This document shows, in pieces, positions 37,000 to 46,237 of a DNA stretch of 64,000 nt. Position 1 is the first letter of the stretch; every line of letters begins with the position of its first letter. This DNA is from Lachnoanaerobaculum gingivalis. Lineage in GTDB: Bacteria > Bacillota > Clostridia > Lachnospirales > Lachnospiraceae. The notes beneath the pieces are model-generated. The model was given only the letters and a program-made list of their open reading frames with translations. It did not search any database and was not told where the DNA came from. Where the stretch lies: NCBI RefSeq assembly GCF_003862475.1, contig NZ_RRCO01000001.1, positions 372,001 to 436,000 of the forward strand, read 5' to 3'. The position numbers were made by a program, and so were the translations under genes.

Positions 37000-38420
37000 A
37001 TTATATTCCTCCCCTCTTTTACTTGCTCTCCTTCTTCTAAGTAAATAAATTTATTGCTAGTTGCTTCAGCTAAAAGCAAATCATGTGTAATAATGATGAC
37101 TATTTTCCCTTTCTCAGCAAGGAGTTTTACCCACCTTATAATTGCACACAGCCCATCTCCATCCATTCCACTTGTCGGTTCATCTAATATATAAATATCA
37201 GCCTCTGAACAATAGGCAGCTGCCAATGTAACTCTCTGTTTTTCTCCACCTGACAAAGAAGCTGGATGCCTATCTTTTAGTTCCATTAACTTAAAAGTAT
37301 TTAAACTTTCTATCAGTTTTTCTTTTACTTTTTCTGTTACTTTCTTACCAAATGCTATTTCACCTGAAACAGAATCTGAATACAATTGATAATCTGCATC
37401 TTGCATAACAAAATAACAAAATTTATTTCTTAAATTGCAATTTGATATCTTCCCTTTATATTTTATCGTTCCTGTTTTTTCCCTAAGAAGTCCGCTGATA
37501 ACTCTACATAATGTAGTTTTTCCTGCACCATTATTACCTAACAGCGAAACAACTTCTCCTTTATATAATTTTAAATTTATGTTATCAATTCCTGAATTTG
37601 TCTTTTTATAGCGAAATGAAAGCGATCGAATGTCTAAAAGCGGCTCCTTATCATTTTCGATATCATTATTTGCTTTTTTTTCTACTGTTTTAGGTCTTAA
37701 TCCAAGACTTAATAATTTTTCATCGCTAAGATTTTCAAATTCTTTTCTTGTCCAAATTTCATCTAACTTGCCTTTATTTATATATAAAAACCTATCCGCT
37801 ACTTCCTTGAATGAGTCAAGCCTATGCTCACTTATGACAACAGATATTCCTTTGTCTTTAATTTTTTTTATTATTTCTATCAATACTTTAGACCCTTGAA
37901 TGTCTAAATTAGATGTTGGTTCATCCAATATCAAAACTTTTGGTTGCAATATCAAAGAAGATGCAATTGCAACTTTTTGCTTTTGACCGCTAGATAGTTC
38001 ATCAATATTTCTTGAAAGCAGATCTCTAATTCCAATAAATTCCGAAACTTCATAGAGCATTTCCTTTATTTTATTCGGTGAAGCTCCAATGTTTTCCGCT
38101 GCGAAACAAATCTCATCTTGAACTGTATTCATAAAAAATTGACTTCTTGGGTCTTGGAAAACAACACCAAATAACTTTGCACGCTCTTCTGATTCCAATC
38201 CAGCAGGAACTAGTTTATCCACTTCAACTTTTCCTTGTAAAATTCCCTCATAAAAAACAGGAGCTAAGCCACTCACTGTACGTAAAATCGTACTCTTTCC
38301 TGAACCCGACTTCCCACAAAGAATGGTACATTCTCCCGGTTTTATCAAAAAACTAATATCCTTTATGGATGAATCACCTTCCTTATAAGAAAAATATACT
38401 TTTTGAAATTCTATCATCAC
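36996..38420 (-). CDS. ECF-type ABC ATPase with two fused nucleotide-binding domains
   Basis: This 474-residue cytoplasmic protein carries two ABC ATPase domains. Domain 1 has GKSGSGKSTILRTV near residue 36, LSSGQKQKVAIASSL near 140 and LILDEPTSNLD near 165. Domain 2 has GNNGAGKTTLCRVI near 290, LSGGEKQRVTLAAAY near 380 and ILDEPTSGMD near 405. This is the EcfA-A' arrangement that energises group II energy-coupling-factor importers. T and S genes follow directly upstream in the operon. It overlaps the YbtP-like gene by 4 bp. Confidence 0.88.
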   Translation of the reverse strand: MMIEFQKVYFSYKEGDSSIKDISFLIKPGECTILCGKSGSGKSTILRTVSGLAPVFYEGILQGKVEVDKLVPAGLESEERAKLFGVVFQDPRSQFFMNTVQDEICFAAENIGASPNKIKEMLYEVSEFIGIRDLLSRNIDELSSGQKQKVAIASSLILQPKVLILDEPTSNLDIQGSKVLIEIIKKIKDKGISVVISEHRLDSFKEVADRFLYINKGKLDEIWTRKEFENLSDEKLLSLGLRPKTVEKKANNDIENDKEPLLDIRSLSFRYKKTNSGIDNINLKLYKGEVVSLLGNNGAGKTTLCRVISGLLREKTGTIKYKGKISNCNLRNKFCYFVMQDADYQLYSDSVSGEIAFGKKVTEKVKEKLIESLNTFKLMELKDRHPASLSGGEKQRVTLAAAYCSEADIYILDEPTSGMDGDGLCAIIRWVKLLAEKGKIVIIITHDLLLAEATSNKFIYLEEGEQVKEGRNII

Positions 38421-38425
38421 TATAC

Positions 38426-39094
38426 CTACGCTCCAAAATATATTAATCCTATTACAGTTCCATACACTATAACTGCAAATACATCTTTTAGACCAAATCT
38501 CACATCATATATACATGTTCTATTCTTATCTGCATTTAAGCCTCTTAGCTCCGCCGTGGCACCAAGTTCATCTGATAATTTTATGCATCTAATTATAAGC
38601 GGAATTATAAAACATTCGTATGCCAAGAATGGATGTTTAACATAGTCTTGCCAGCCACTAAATATACCTCTAGCTTTCATGCCATTTCTAATAGCTACAC
38701 TTTCTTTGCTCAAAACCGGAAAAAATCTTATCATAATACAAATCATCACTATGATAGGTTTAGGAATTTTTAATTTCTGCAAACTCGACATAAGTTCACT
38801 AGAATTACCCGAAACTATACATGTAACTACCATTATAATAGGAATACTTCGAGCTAGCATATTTAAAACAATATACATCAAGGCTATCTTACCCGCAAAC
38901 AAACACGCCAATAGAATCATCATTATATATGTAATTGCGAATTTGATAGCCTTTTTATATTCTCTTATATATATTAAAAGAAGTGCGTTTAATACAACAC
39001 TTAAATGTATTTGATTGTTTTTATAAAACAAAAACCAAAATACTGTTGATACTGCTAATAAGATAATATATGTTCTATTATCTAATTTTCTCAT
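38426..39094 (-). CDS. ECF transporter T component (EcfT/CbiQ-like)
   Basis: This 222-residue membrane protein has five or so helices. The coupling-helix motifs are visible: GMKARGIFSGW near residue 140 and TAELRGLNADKNRT near 190, close to the Ala-Arg-Gly signatures of EcfT that seat in the ATPases. It lies 5 bp from the ATPase gene and is contiguous with the S-component gene. Together with both it forms a complete dedicated ECF importer. Confidence 0.85.
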   Translation of the reverse strand: MRKLDNRTYIILLAVSTVFWFLFYKNNQIHLSVVLNALLLIYIREYKKAIKFAITYIMMILLACLFAGKIALMYIVLNMLARSIPIIMVVTCIVSGNSSELMSSLQKLKIPKPIIVMICIMIRFFPVLSKESVAIRNGMKARGIFSGWQDYVKHPFLAYECFIIPLIIRCIKLSDELGATAELRGLNADKNRTCIYDVRFGLKDVFAVIVYGTVIGLIYFGA

Positions 39095-39703
39095 CTACAC
39101 CAACTTTGCCTTTTCTATATGTTTTTTCATAAGCTTTTGTCCTACAATAAATCCTATAGCAGACAACACAATTGTTATCACTACAATCAATAAAAGCATG
39201 TCCCAAGAACCATAAAATCTAACCAATGTCTTTATGCCCTCTTCTGTATAACTATCTTTTAGGCTATTTAAATATTGTTCTTTAAAGAAAAACATAGGAA
39301 TTGCACTACCAAGAGCATACAACGCCCAATATACCGAGTATGCGATACCATTTCTCTTTGGATTTCTATAAATGTCTTCTCCCATCATAATAATTTCGCA
39401 TACAATACCTATTACAATCATTACCGGAAGAAACCATGGAGAACCCATTACAGTTATAAACAATCCACCAAAAATTCCAGTAATTAAATACGTTCCTCTT
39501 TTTGCAACCTTATTTGACATTACCACAAAAATAGGTGCGCATAGTAATCCCATAATTCCTACATAAAATAAGTAATCAAATGCAGGTGTTGTCAACATCA
39601 TTGTGCATATTTTTGTAACAAGCATTATTACAATCATCGCTATGTTAAATATAGATAACGTAATAACATCTTTCATTTTTAACTTATCATTTATCATATT
39701 CAT
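39095..39703 (-). CDS. ECF S component, Trep_Strep/MptS-like
   Basis: This 202-residue membrane protein has six hydrophobic segments and belongs to the Trep_Strep type of predicted substrate-binding (S) components (MKDVITLSIFNIAMIVIMLVTKI at the start; GSPWFLPVMIVIGIVCEIIMMGEDIYRNPKRNGIAYSVYW in the middle). S components confer specificity. Position inside a metallophore operon suggests that it binds the metal complex, a fragment of it or a precursor. No substrate is established by sequence. Confidence 0.8.
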   Translation of the reverse strand: MNMINDKLKMKDVITLSIFNIAMIVIMLVTKICTMMLTTPAFDYLFYVGIMGLLCAPIFVVMSNKVAKRGTYLITGIFGGLFITVMGSPWFLPVMIVIGIVCEIIMMGEDIYRNPKRNGIAYSVYWALYALGSAIPMFFFKEQYLNSLKDSYTEEGIKTLVRFYGSWDMLLLIVVITIVLSAIGFIVGQKLMKKHIEKAKLV

Positions 39704-39722
39704 ATCTTTTCTCCTTTTACAT

Positions 39723-40412
39723 TTATTCTTCTATACTCTTTTTAGCAATTTCTTCAGCATGAATCTCTGTAGTATCAAAAACAGGTATATTAGTATCCTT
39801 TTGTTTTACTAATAAGCCTATCTCTGTACACCCCAAAATAACTCCCATATCATATGTACAATACTTATTTATTATTTTCAGATAAATATCTCTAGATGAT
39901 TCTTTAATTATACCTCTACAAAGTTCTTTAAAAATTATATCGTGCACAATTTGTCTGTCTTCAATCTCAGGAATTATTATTTCTATATTATTTTCTAGAT
40001 ACTTTTCAATATTGAAACTTTCTTCCATTGTGAATCTCGTTCCCAATAGTAATGCTTTGGCAATACCTTTAGAATGCATTCTCTTTGATGTTGCATCTAC
40101 GATATGAAAAATTGGAACATCAACACATTTTTTAATTTCTGGAATGCATTTATGCATTGTATTAGAACAAATAGCTATCATATCAACTCCAGCATCTTCT
40201 AATTGTTTTGCCGCATTAGACAATAAACGATTCGATATATCCCAATTCCCCTTCAAAATAGTAGATTCAATTTCATGAAAATTAATACTATGCAATATGC
40301 AGTCCACAGAATAATATCCACCTTTTTTTTCAGCAATGGTTTCATTTATTATTTTATAATATGGTAATGTACTTTCCCAACTTAAACCACCTATTAAACC
40401 GATTTTCTTCAT
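39723..40412 (-). CDS. Aspartate/glutamate racemase-family protein
   Basis: This 229-residue protein of the cofactor-independent racemase fold has the N-terminal KKIGLIGGLSWEST. The two catalytic Cys segments are AICSNTMHKCI near residue 80 and VILGCTEIGLL near 190. The start is the ATG at 40412, eight bases after AGGGG. Family members racemise Asp, Glu or other amino acids, or cleave hydantoins. Inside a Cys-using NRPS operon a role on cysteine or on released product is possible. This is inference: the usual NRPS route to D-Cys residues is an embedded epimerase domain. Confidence 0.82.
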   Translation of the reverse strand: MKKIGLIGGLSWESTLPYYKIINETIAEKKGGYYSVDCILHSINFHEIESTILKGNWDISNRLLSNAAKQLEDAGVDMIAICSNTMHKCIPEIKKCVDVPIFHIVDATSKRMHSKGIAKALLLGTRFTMEESFNIEKYLENNIEIIIPEIEDRQIVHDIIFKELCRGIIKESSRDIYLKIINKYCTYDMGVILGCTEIGLLVKQKDTNIPVFDTTEIHAEEIAKKSIEE

Positions 40413-40431
40413 ACTAATCACCCCTATCTAT

Positions 40432-41166
40432 TTATTTTGAATATATTGCAAAACATCTTACAGGAAATCCTGTTCCACCTTCTTGCTTCGGAAAAATACA
40501 AAAAATTGCACTTCCTCTAGCGGGAACCTTATCTAAATTTGCCAGTAATTCAATTTGATATATATCATTTTTCAAAACACAAACTTCCGCTTTAAATGGA
40601 TATTGTTCTTTCTTTTGTGGCGGATCTGTGTCAAAAGTTTCATGCCCAATTCCTAATATTTTACGTTCTTTAATCAAAAACTCAACTGCTTTTATATCCC
40701 AACCAGGATAATGAGATTCACCATTTATATCCATATTAAGAAACTTTTCTTGATCTGGCCAGTTTTTATACCAGTCGCTCCTCATTGCCACAAATGAACC
40801 TTCTGGAATCTTACCATAATTAATTTCGTAATTATTAATATCTTCTACTTTCAAGGCATAATCAGGATTCTCAAGTACTTTTTGAGAACAATCTATCACA
40901 CAAAGTGGTAAAACGCACTCCTTTAAATCTATTTTATCTAATGTCCTTCCACTTTCACTTGCATGGGCAGGAGCATCAATATGCGTTCCATACTGTCCTG
41001 GAAAAGTATATAAATGTGTTTTAACCGGATATTTATCAAAATCTAGAATGATTTTTTTCGATAACTGATTAAATCCTGGCCACCTTGGTGTCAGTTCACC
41101 AAATGAGTGAGTTAAATCAATCCATTCATTCTTTTTTAATTCTGCAATAATGTTTTCAATTTTCAT
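40432..41166 (-). CDS. Cyclase-family metal hydrolase (kynurenine formamidase-like)
   Basis: This 244-residue protein of the Cyclase family (PF04199) has the metal-binding HxGTHxDxPxH equivalent as GQYGTHIDAPAHASESG near residue 60. WIDLTHSFGELTPRWPG near 18 and GIGHETFDTDPP near 170 also fit. Relatives hydrolyse N-formylkynurenine or isatin and bind Mn or Zn. The start is at 41166, since AGAGG is eight bases upstream of that ATG. It lies between NRPS and transport genes, so it may act on the metallophore (hydrolysis, editing or iron release); no such case is known to me. Confidence 0.8.
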   Translation of the reverse strand: MKIENIIAELKKNEWIDLTHSFGELTPRWPGFNQLSKKIILDFDKYPVKTHLYTFPGQYGTHIDAPAHASESGRTLDKIDLKECVLPLCVIDCSQKVLENPDYALKVEDINNYEINYGKIPEGSFVAMRSDWYKNWPDQEKFLNMDINGESHYPGWDIKAVEFLIKERKILGIGHETFDTDPPQKKEQYPFKAEVCVLKNDIYQIELLANLDKVPARGSAIFCIFPKQEGGTGFPVRCFAIYSK

Positions 41167-41191
41167 CGCATTCACCTCTCAATATTTAAAT

Positions 41192-44100
41192 TTACATTTC
41201 CTTTAATAGATCTATAATTTTTTTCGATAAAACTGCAGCATTATCTACATTTTCAGCACATGTAACATGATCACCAGGTATTTTAGAGACATTAACTTCT
41301 CCTAAACACAGTTTTTCCCAAAAATCTATTGTAAGCAAATCCTCGTCAGGTATAAAACTACTACTAGTATCAGCTAACAAGAAATTAATATCTCCCACAT
41401 AGTAATTTGGCACGTATGTTGCTGCTTTTAAGCTATGTTTAAATGATTTGTATAATTCTAAATGCATTTCTATAGGTTGGGCGTTTCCAATAACCTCTTT
41501 TACTTTTTCAGAATAGAATTCAAATCTTTTCATTGTGCCTAAATCTTCTAATTTAGATAAAGCTTCTGATAACTTCGAATACTTTTTTTCTAAATATTTA
41601 TAAGACATTTTAGGTATATGTTTATTAAATTTATTATATAAACTATACATAGCTTCAAATAATTCTTTACCTGATATTCCTTCAAATCCGAGGTTATCAA
41701 AATTTATTCCCAAACTCGGCAAAAATAATATTTCTGTCAATATATCATCGTCCAACTTATATTTCATGGGATGACTATCTATTAATACAATGGAACAAAC
41801 TATATCTTCATGTTGCTTCAATTTTTTTGCTATTTCTACTGCAATTAAACCACTTATACAATAACCAATAATTTGAATCTTCTTTTTGCCTAGTTTTTCT
41901 ATTTTTGGGGAGTATTCTTCAGCTAAACGTGAAATCAACTTTTCACTGTCTATTGAACAATATTTTTCACTATTTTTTATAGTGAATCCAACTATACTTG
42001 ACATATTTTCCTTCTTCATATCCTCTAACACATATCTATAACAGTTTAATGTTCCAAAACCAGCATGCAAAAAAACTTGCAAATATTCATTATCTTTGTC
42101 TAAAATATAGTTCATCTGCCCAATGGAGTCATCCTCTTCAAAGCTCTGAATATTATCTTTTATGTTGAAAATTTTATATTTTTCAATAAACGACCTAAGA
42201 TTATATATTTCAGGCTTATTTATTAATTCTCTCAATAACTTATCAAATTCAATATATTCATAGATCCCTAAGTCGTTAATATAGTCTCTTATATTACTAG
42301 CAATTTGTGCTATTATTAAAGAATCCGCACCTAAATTATATAAATTATCATTTGCAGTTATCTGTTTAGTTTTTAGATTTGATTTGCAAATCTCAACTAA
42401 AGCATTTGTTATCTTATCATCAATAAAACTTTTATCTTTTCCTTGTATTTCTTTTTCTAATATAGATAAATCCTTTTTTAGGGATTTATAATCTACTTTT
42501 CCATTACTTGTCAAAGGCATTTTAGCTTTTATAATTATAATCTTAGGAATCATGTATTCTGGTAAATATTGTCTTAAATATTCTTTTATTTCAAATTCAC
42601 AAATTTCTTCAAATTTATCACTAACGATTAAACAAGATAAAACCCCATTATCATTCAATAATGCTACAGAAGATTTCACTAAATCAAATTTATTTAATAC
42701 AACCTCTATTTCCCCAAGCTCAACACGAAATCCATTTATTTTAACCTGCCTATCTTTTCTACCTAAAAATTCAATTTCTCCTGAAGTTAAAATTTTAGCA
42801 ATATCTCCAGTTTTATAAAGTCTCATCCCATTAACATAAATAAAAGAAGCAGAAGTTAATTCTTCATTATTTATATATCCTTTAGCTAAACCATCTCCTC
42901 CTATATATAGATCTCCTTCTACATTAACCGGACAATGTTCACCTCTATAATCCAATACATACATACTTTGATTAGATAATGTGACCCCGTATGGAATACT
43001 TCTTTCATATATATCATTTTCTTTGCATATATGATAATTGGACCATATAGAAGCTTCTGTAGCTCCACCCATAGCAACTATCGTGCTTTCATTTGAAATT
43101 TTTCTTATTTTATCTGGCAAATCTGTCGGTATCCAATCTCCCGAAAGAAGTATCTTTCTCAAATTCACCTTTTCTTCATTTTCGAGCATATAATTTACAA
43201 ATAGTTGCATTATTGCTGGCACTGTGTTCCAAACAGAAACCTTGTTTTTCTTTATCAAATCACACCAGTATTCTGGATCTATTGAGTCACTATTAGGAAT
43301 AATTAAAGTTGCGCCTAAACTCAAACTAGAAAAAATATCATATACAGATAAATCAAAACTTAGCTTTGAAATACCAATAAAAACATCATTTTCTGATATA
43401 CTGAATTTATTATTTATATCCATTATAGTGTTCATGGCTGCTCTATGGCTAACTTCTACTCCTTTAGGTAACCCTGTTGATCCAGAAGTAAAAATTACAT
43501 AAGCAGTATCGTCTAAATCATTTTCATCTATCATATTTTGATCTTCATCATGATTAATATCAGAATCTTCAAAAATACAAGCAAGGTTATAATTCTTCAC
43601 ATTAGTAACATTATCACTAATATTCATATTGAGAATAAAATCAACATCTGCCTGCCTTGCCATCTCTTCTTTTCTTTTGTCTGGCAAATCAATTTCAATT
43701 GGAACATATGAAGAACCACTTAATAACACTCCAACAACTGTTGCAATTTGAAAAACAGACTTTTTCATACATATTCCAATATTAGGTTTCCTTTTTGTCT
43801 TATTGTTCCCAACAAACTTTTTTATTTTATACGCATAAGATAACAACTTACTATATGTTAAAGTATTATTATCATCTACCAATGCTATTTTATCCATATT
43901 TTTTAAACAACTATCGTAAATAGCTCTATCAATTCTTTTTAATTCTAACTTTTCATTCACCTCATTTATAGAATTAATTACATTTATATGCCACTCAGGC
44001 AAACTGACGAACACATCTCTATCCCATGTTTCATCTTCTGATAACAAATGTAAATATCTTAAAAAGGAATCTTTAATATCATCAACAATCCTATTATCGA

Positions 44101-45508
44101 AAATGCCATTTCTTACATCAAAGAATACTCTTAAACAATCTTTATCATCCATACACTGACAATCAATAAACACCTGTGGAGTTTGACTTCTAATCTTATC
44201 ATTCATTCTACCAACATAGTTGTAATTCAAATCTTTGGAAAATCCAATTCCACTGGTAAAAACATATGGCATAATTATATTATTTGTATTTCTACTACTC
44301 GATATCGCTCTAATTACTTCTATGCCAGAAAATGCACTATGCTCTAAATTTTCTATCAATGTTTCTTGTAATTCTTTTGCATAATTAAAAAAAGTCAGTC
44401 CATAGTCGTCCTTGCAGTCCAGTAAAGTAATCCCCGTAAAATCGCCTACTACTTTGTCAATATCGTATTTACTATACTCTCTATTCAACATAGTTAAGTT
44501 AAGTGTAAAATCTTTGTTGTTACTCCATTTTCTAAGGATTAATGAGTATACAGATAAGAGAACTGTAGTGGTAGTTACCCCTCTTGATTTAGCTATAGCT
44601 ACAATTTTATGCCATACCTTGTTATTCAATGAAAATGAGTAGTGAGTAAAACCTAACTTTTCTGTGTTGCTGTTTAAATTGACTGGTAATTGTGGTGCAT
44701 CTTGAAGATTTGGAATTTTATTAATCCAATATTCTTTGTCTCTAAAATATTTAAAACTTTTTTTCATCATAGAAGAGCTAAGTACATGATCTTTAAATTT
44801 CATATTTATCTCTTCTAGTGTATTATTGTGAAAATATATTTGCTCAAATTCAAAGATTAATCTCCAAATACTTCTCCAATCAGCAATCATTAAATCAAAT
44901 GACAAGAATAAAATACTCTTGCACTTCATGTTAATAATTCCTATATCAAACAATGGGGCACTTTTTAAATCATAGTTTTTTTGATAATATTGTTCTCTTA
45001 TATTGTCAACATTGTTTTCATCAACTTCATACTCTTGAATAATGTCGTATGGTATATATTTTGCGATAATTTGTTTATGATTTTTTCCGATATACATTCT
45101 AAGCATTTCGTGTCTTTTAAATAATGTATCCCAAGTTTTTCTAACCTTATCTAAATTTAACACGGAATCATACTCTATCTCCATATATAAATGACAACTT
45201 ACTCCACCGTATTGAAAAACTTCTTCTCTACCTAACATATATGCCTGCTGTACATCTGTCAAATCAAAACAGTCATTGTCATCATCTCTTTTTAAAATCA
45301 CTTTCTTTAAATTAAAATTATAATCTGAGCATGATAAAAAATCTATGATATCATTTTTGTTATCTTTCAAATATATCATATCATTATCATTTAATGCATC
45401 GGAACTAGTTTTATAATTTAATTTACCTTCATGAACAAATAATTCTATGTCAGATGCTCTTAGCTCTTTTATTTTCTCATACATCTGTTCCAATTCATTA
45501 TTTTTCAT
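41192..45508 (-). CDS. NRPS, Cy-A-PCP-TE (PchF-like, Cys module 2)
   Basis: This 1438-residue synthetase has a TubC-type docking segment (residues 1-60). The heterocyclization domain has FDLTDVQQAYMLGR at 81 and Cy catalytic motif D205-x4-D210-xx-S213. The adenylation domain has TSGSTGLPKG at 674, specificity residues D719, L720, Y723, N761, L787, S789, M813, I821, W822 and K1004, close to the cysteine code as I recall it. PCP has LGADSL with Ser1063. The type I thioesterase has GYCISG, where Cys1217 replaces the usual Ser, and GDHVT with the His. It lacks the methyltransferase that PchF carries inside its A domain. It should add the second Cys, cyclise it and release the product. Confidence 0.9.
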   Translation of the reverse strand: MKNNELEQMYEKIKELRASDIELFVHEGKLNYKTSSDALNDNDMIYLKDNKNDIIDFLSCSDYNFNLKKVILKRDDDNDCFDLTDVQQAYMLGREEVFQYGGVSCHLYMEIEYDSVLNLDKVRKTWDTLFKRHEMLRMYIGKNHKQIIAKYIPYDIIQEYEVDENNVDNIREQYYQKNYDLKSAPLFDIGIINMKCKSILFLSFDLMIADWRSIWRLIFEFEQIYFHNNTLEEINMKFKDHVLSSSMMKKSFKYFRDKEYWINKIPNLQDAPQLPVNLNSNTEKLGFTHYSFSLNNKVWHKIVAIAKSRGVTTTTVLLSVYSLILRKWSNNKDFTLNLTMLNREYSKYDIDKVVGDFTGITLLDCKDDYGLTFFNYAKELQETLIENLEHSAFSGIEVIRAISSSRNTNNIIMPYVFTSGIGFSKDLNYNYVGRMNDKIRSQTPQVFIDCQCMDDKDCLRVFFDVRNGIFDNRIVDDIKDSFLRYLHLLSEDETWDRDVFVSLPEWHINVINSINEVNEKLELKRIDRAIYDSCLKNMDKIALVDDNNTLTYSKLLSYAYKIKKFVGNNKTKRKPNIGICMKKSVFQIATVVGVLLSGSSYVPIEIDLPDKRKEEMARQADVDFILNMNISDNVTNVKNYNLACIFEDSDINHDEDQNMIDENDLDDTAYVIFTSGSTGLPKGVEVSHRAAMNTIMDINNKFSISENDVFIGISKLSFDLSVYDIFSSLSLGATLIIPNSDSIDPEYWCDLIKKNKVSVWNTVPAIMQLFVNYMLENEEKVNLRKILLSGDWIPTDLPDKIRKISNESTIVAMGGATEASIWSNYHICKENDIYERSIPYGVTLSNQSMYVLDYRGEHCPVNVEGDLYIGGDGLAKGYINNEELTSASFIYVNGMRLYKTGDIAKILTSGEIEFLGRKDRQVKINGFRVELGEIEVVLNKFDLVKSSVALLNDNGVLSCLIVSDKFEEICEFEIKEYLRQYLPEYMIPKIIIIKAKMPLTSNGKVDYKSLKKDLSILEKEIQGKDKSFIDDKITNALVEICKSNLKTKQITANDNLYNLGADSLIIAQIASNIRDYINDLGIYEYIEFDKLLRELINKPEIYNLRSFIEKYKIFNIKDNIQSFEEDDSIGQMNYILDKDNEYLQVFLHAGFGTLNCYRYVLEDMKKENMSSIVGFTIKNSEKYCSIDSEKLISRLAEEYSPKIEKLGKKKIQIIGYCISGLIAVEIAKKLKQHEDIVCSIVLIDSHPMKYKLDDDILTEILFLPSLGINFDNLGFEGISGKELFEAMYSLYNKFNKHIPKMSYKYLEKKYSKLSEALSKLEDLGTMKRFEFYSEKVKEVIGNAQPIEMHLELYKSFKHSLKAATYVPNYYVGDINFLLADTSSSFIPDEDLLTIDFWEKLCLGEVNVSKIPGDHVTCAENVDNAAVLSKKIIDLLKEM

Positions 45509-45509
45509 A

Positions 45510-46235
45510 TTAAATCACCTCCGCAGGAACGAATTTCACATCACAGAAACAACATTCTTTTTCTAGTCCATAAATTTCTATTTCTTTCATTGTTGTAGAA
45601 TTCCCCTCCTCTATAATCACATTGTTTACGTCTTTCATTAAAATATTCATGTCTCTATACTCACTTTTTTTTGCACAAAGTCTTATATTTTTTATAAATT
45701 TTGCACCATTAGGGTGTGTATTTTTTTGAGGTTTTTGTGAAGGTTCATATTTTGAAACAATAAACGGCAAGTTTTCATTATAAGGAACAAAATAACTATA
45801 ATTAGCTTTAACCCCTTCTTTATTCTTTCTTTTCCAGTGCATAGTTTTAGAAAAATCAATCTTACTTTCTTTCAAATTTTCCTTAATAAGCTCAATATCC
45901 ACCATAATTTTGTTTTTATAATTTCTTATAATGGTTTTATTTTCATCAGAATCTTCTAGTGCGAAGTCAACAAATTTATTTTTTGTTGAAAACCATTTCC
46001 ACCAACGCTTAGCCACAACTTTCCCATAAATTATATAAATTACAAAAAGCAATGGCATATATCTTCTTTTTATAGAAAACACTTCCAAAAAAGCATTCTC
46101 ACCAAACCATATGAAAAAATTATTTTCTTTTCCCTTCATACCTCCCCATTCTATTTTAAATCCCATATTTTCTATTTCCTTAGCAGCGCTATGCAAATCA
46201 CTCACACTGAAAGATATATGACTAATCTCTAACAT
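45510..46235 (-). CDS. VOC-superfamily-like protein of unknown role
   Basis: This 241-residue protein's N-terminus (ISHISFSVSDLHSAAKEIENMGFKIEWGG, then NNFFIWFGENAFLEVFSI) resembles a glyoxalase-like (VOC, Glyoxalase_3 type) domain. VOC proteins use a metal centre for isomerase, dioxygenase or sequestration roles. The C-terminal half has no family that I know. It sits between the reductase-MT and the second NRPS genes with gaps of 1-2 bp. Co-translation with the assembly line is therefore certain, and a tailoring, binding or self-protection role is plausible. No counterpart exists in the pyochelin or yersiniabactin pathways. Confidence 0.6.
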   Translation of the reverse strand: MLEISHISFSVSDLHSAAKEIENMGFKIEWGGMKGKENNFFIWFGENAFLEVFSIKRRYMPLLFVIYIIYGKVVAKRWWKWFSTKNKFVDFALEDSDENKTIIRNYKNKIMVDIELIKENLKESKIDFSKTMHWKRKNKEGVKANYSYFVPYNENLPFIVSKYEPSQKPQKNTHPNGAKFIKNIRLCAKKSEYRDMNILMKDVNNVIIEEGNSTTMKEIEIYGLEKECCFCDVKFVPAEVI

Positions 46236-46237
46236 AT

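Noticed and set aside
38679-39014. 111-codon hydrophobic frame on plus opposite the ECF T component
   Set aside because: Hydrophobicity comes from reading the complement of a membrane protein; no ribosome site or promoter was found.
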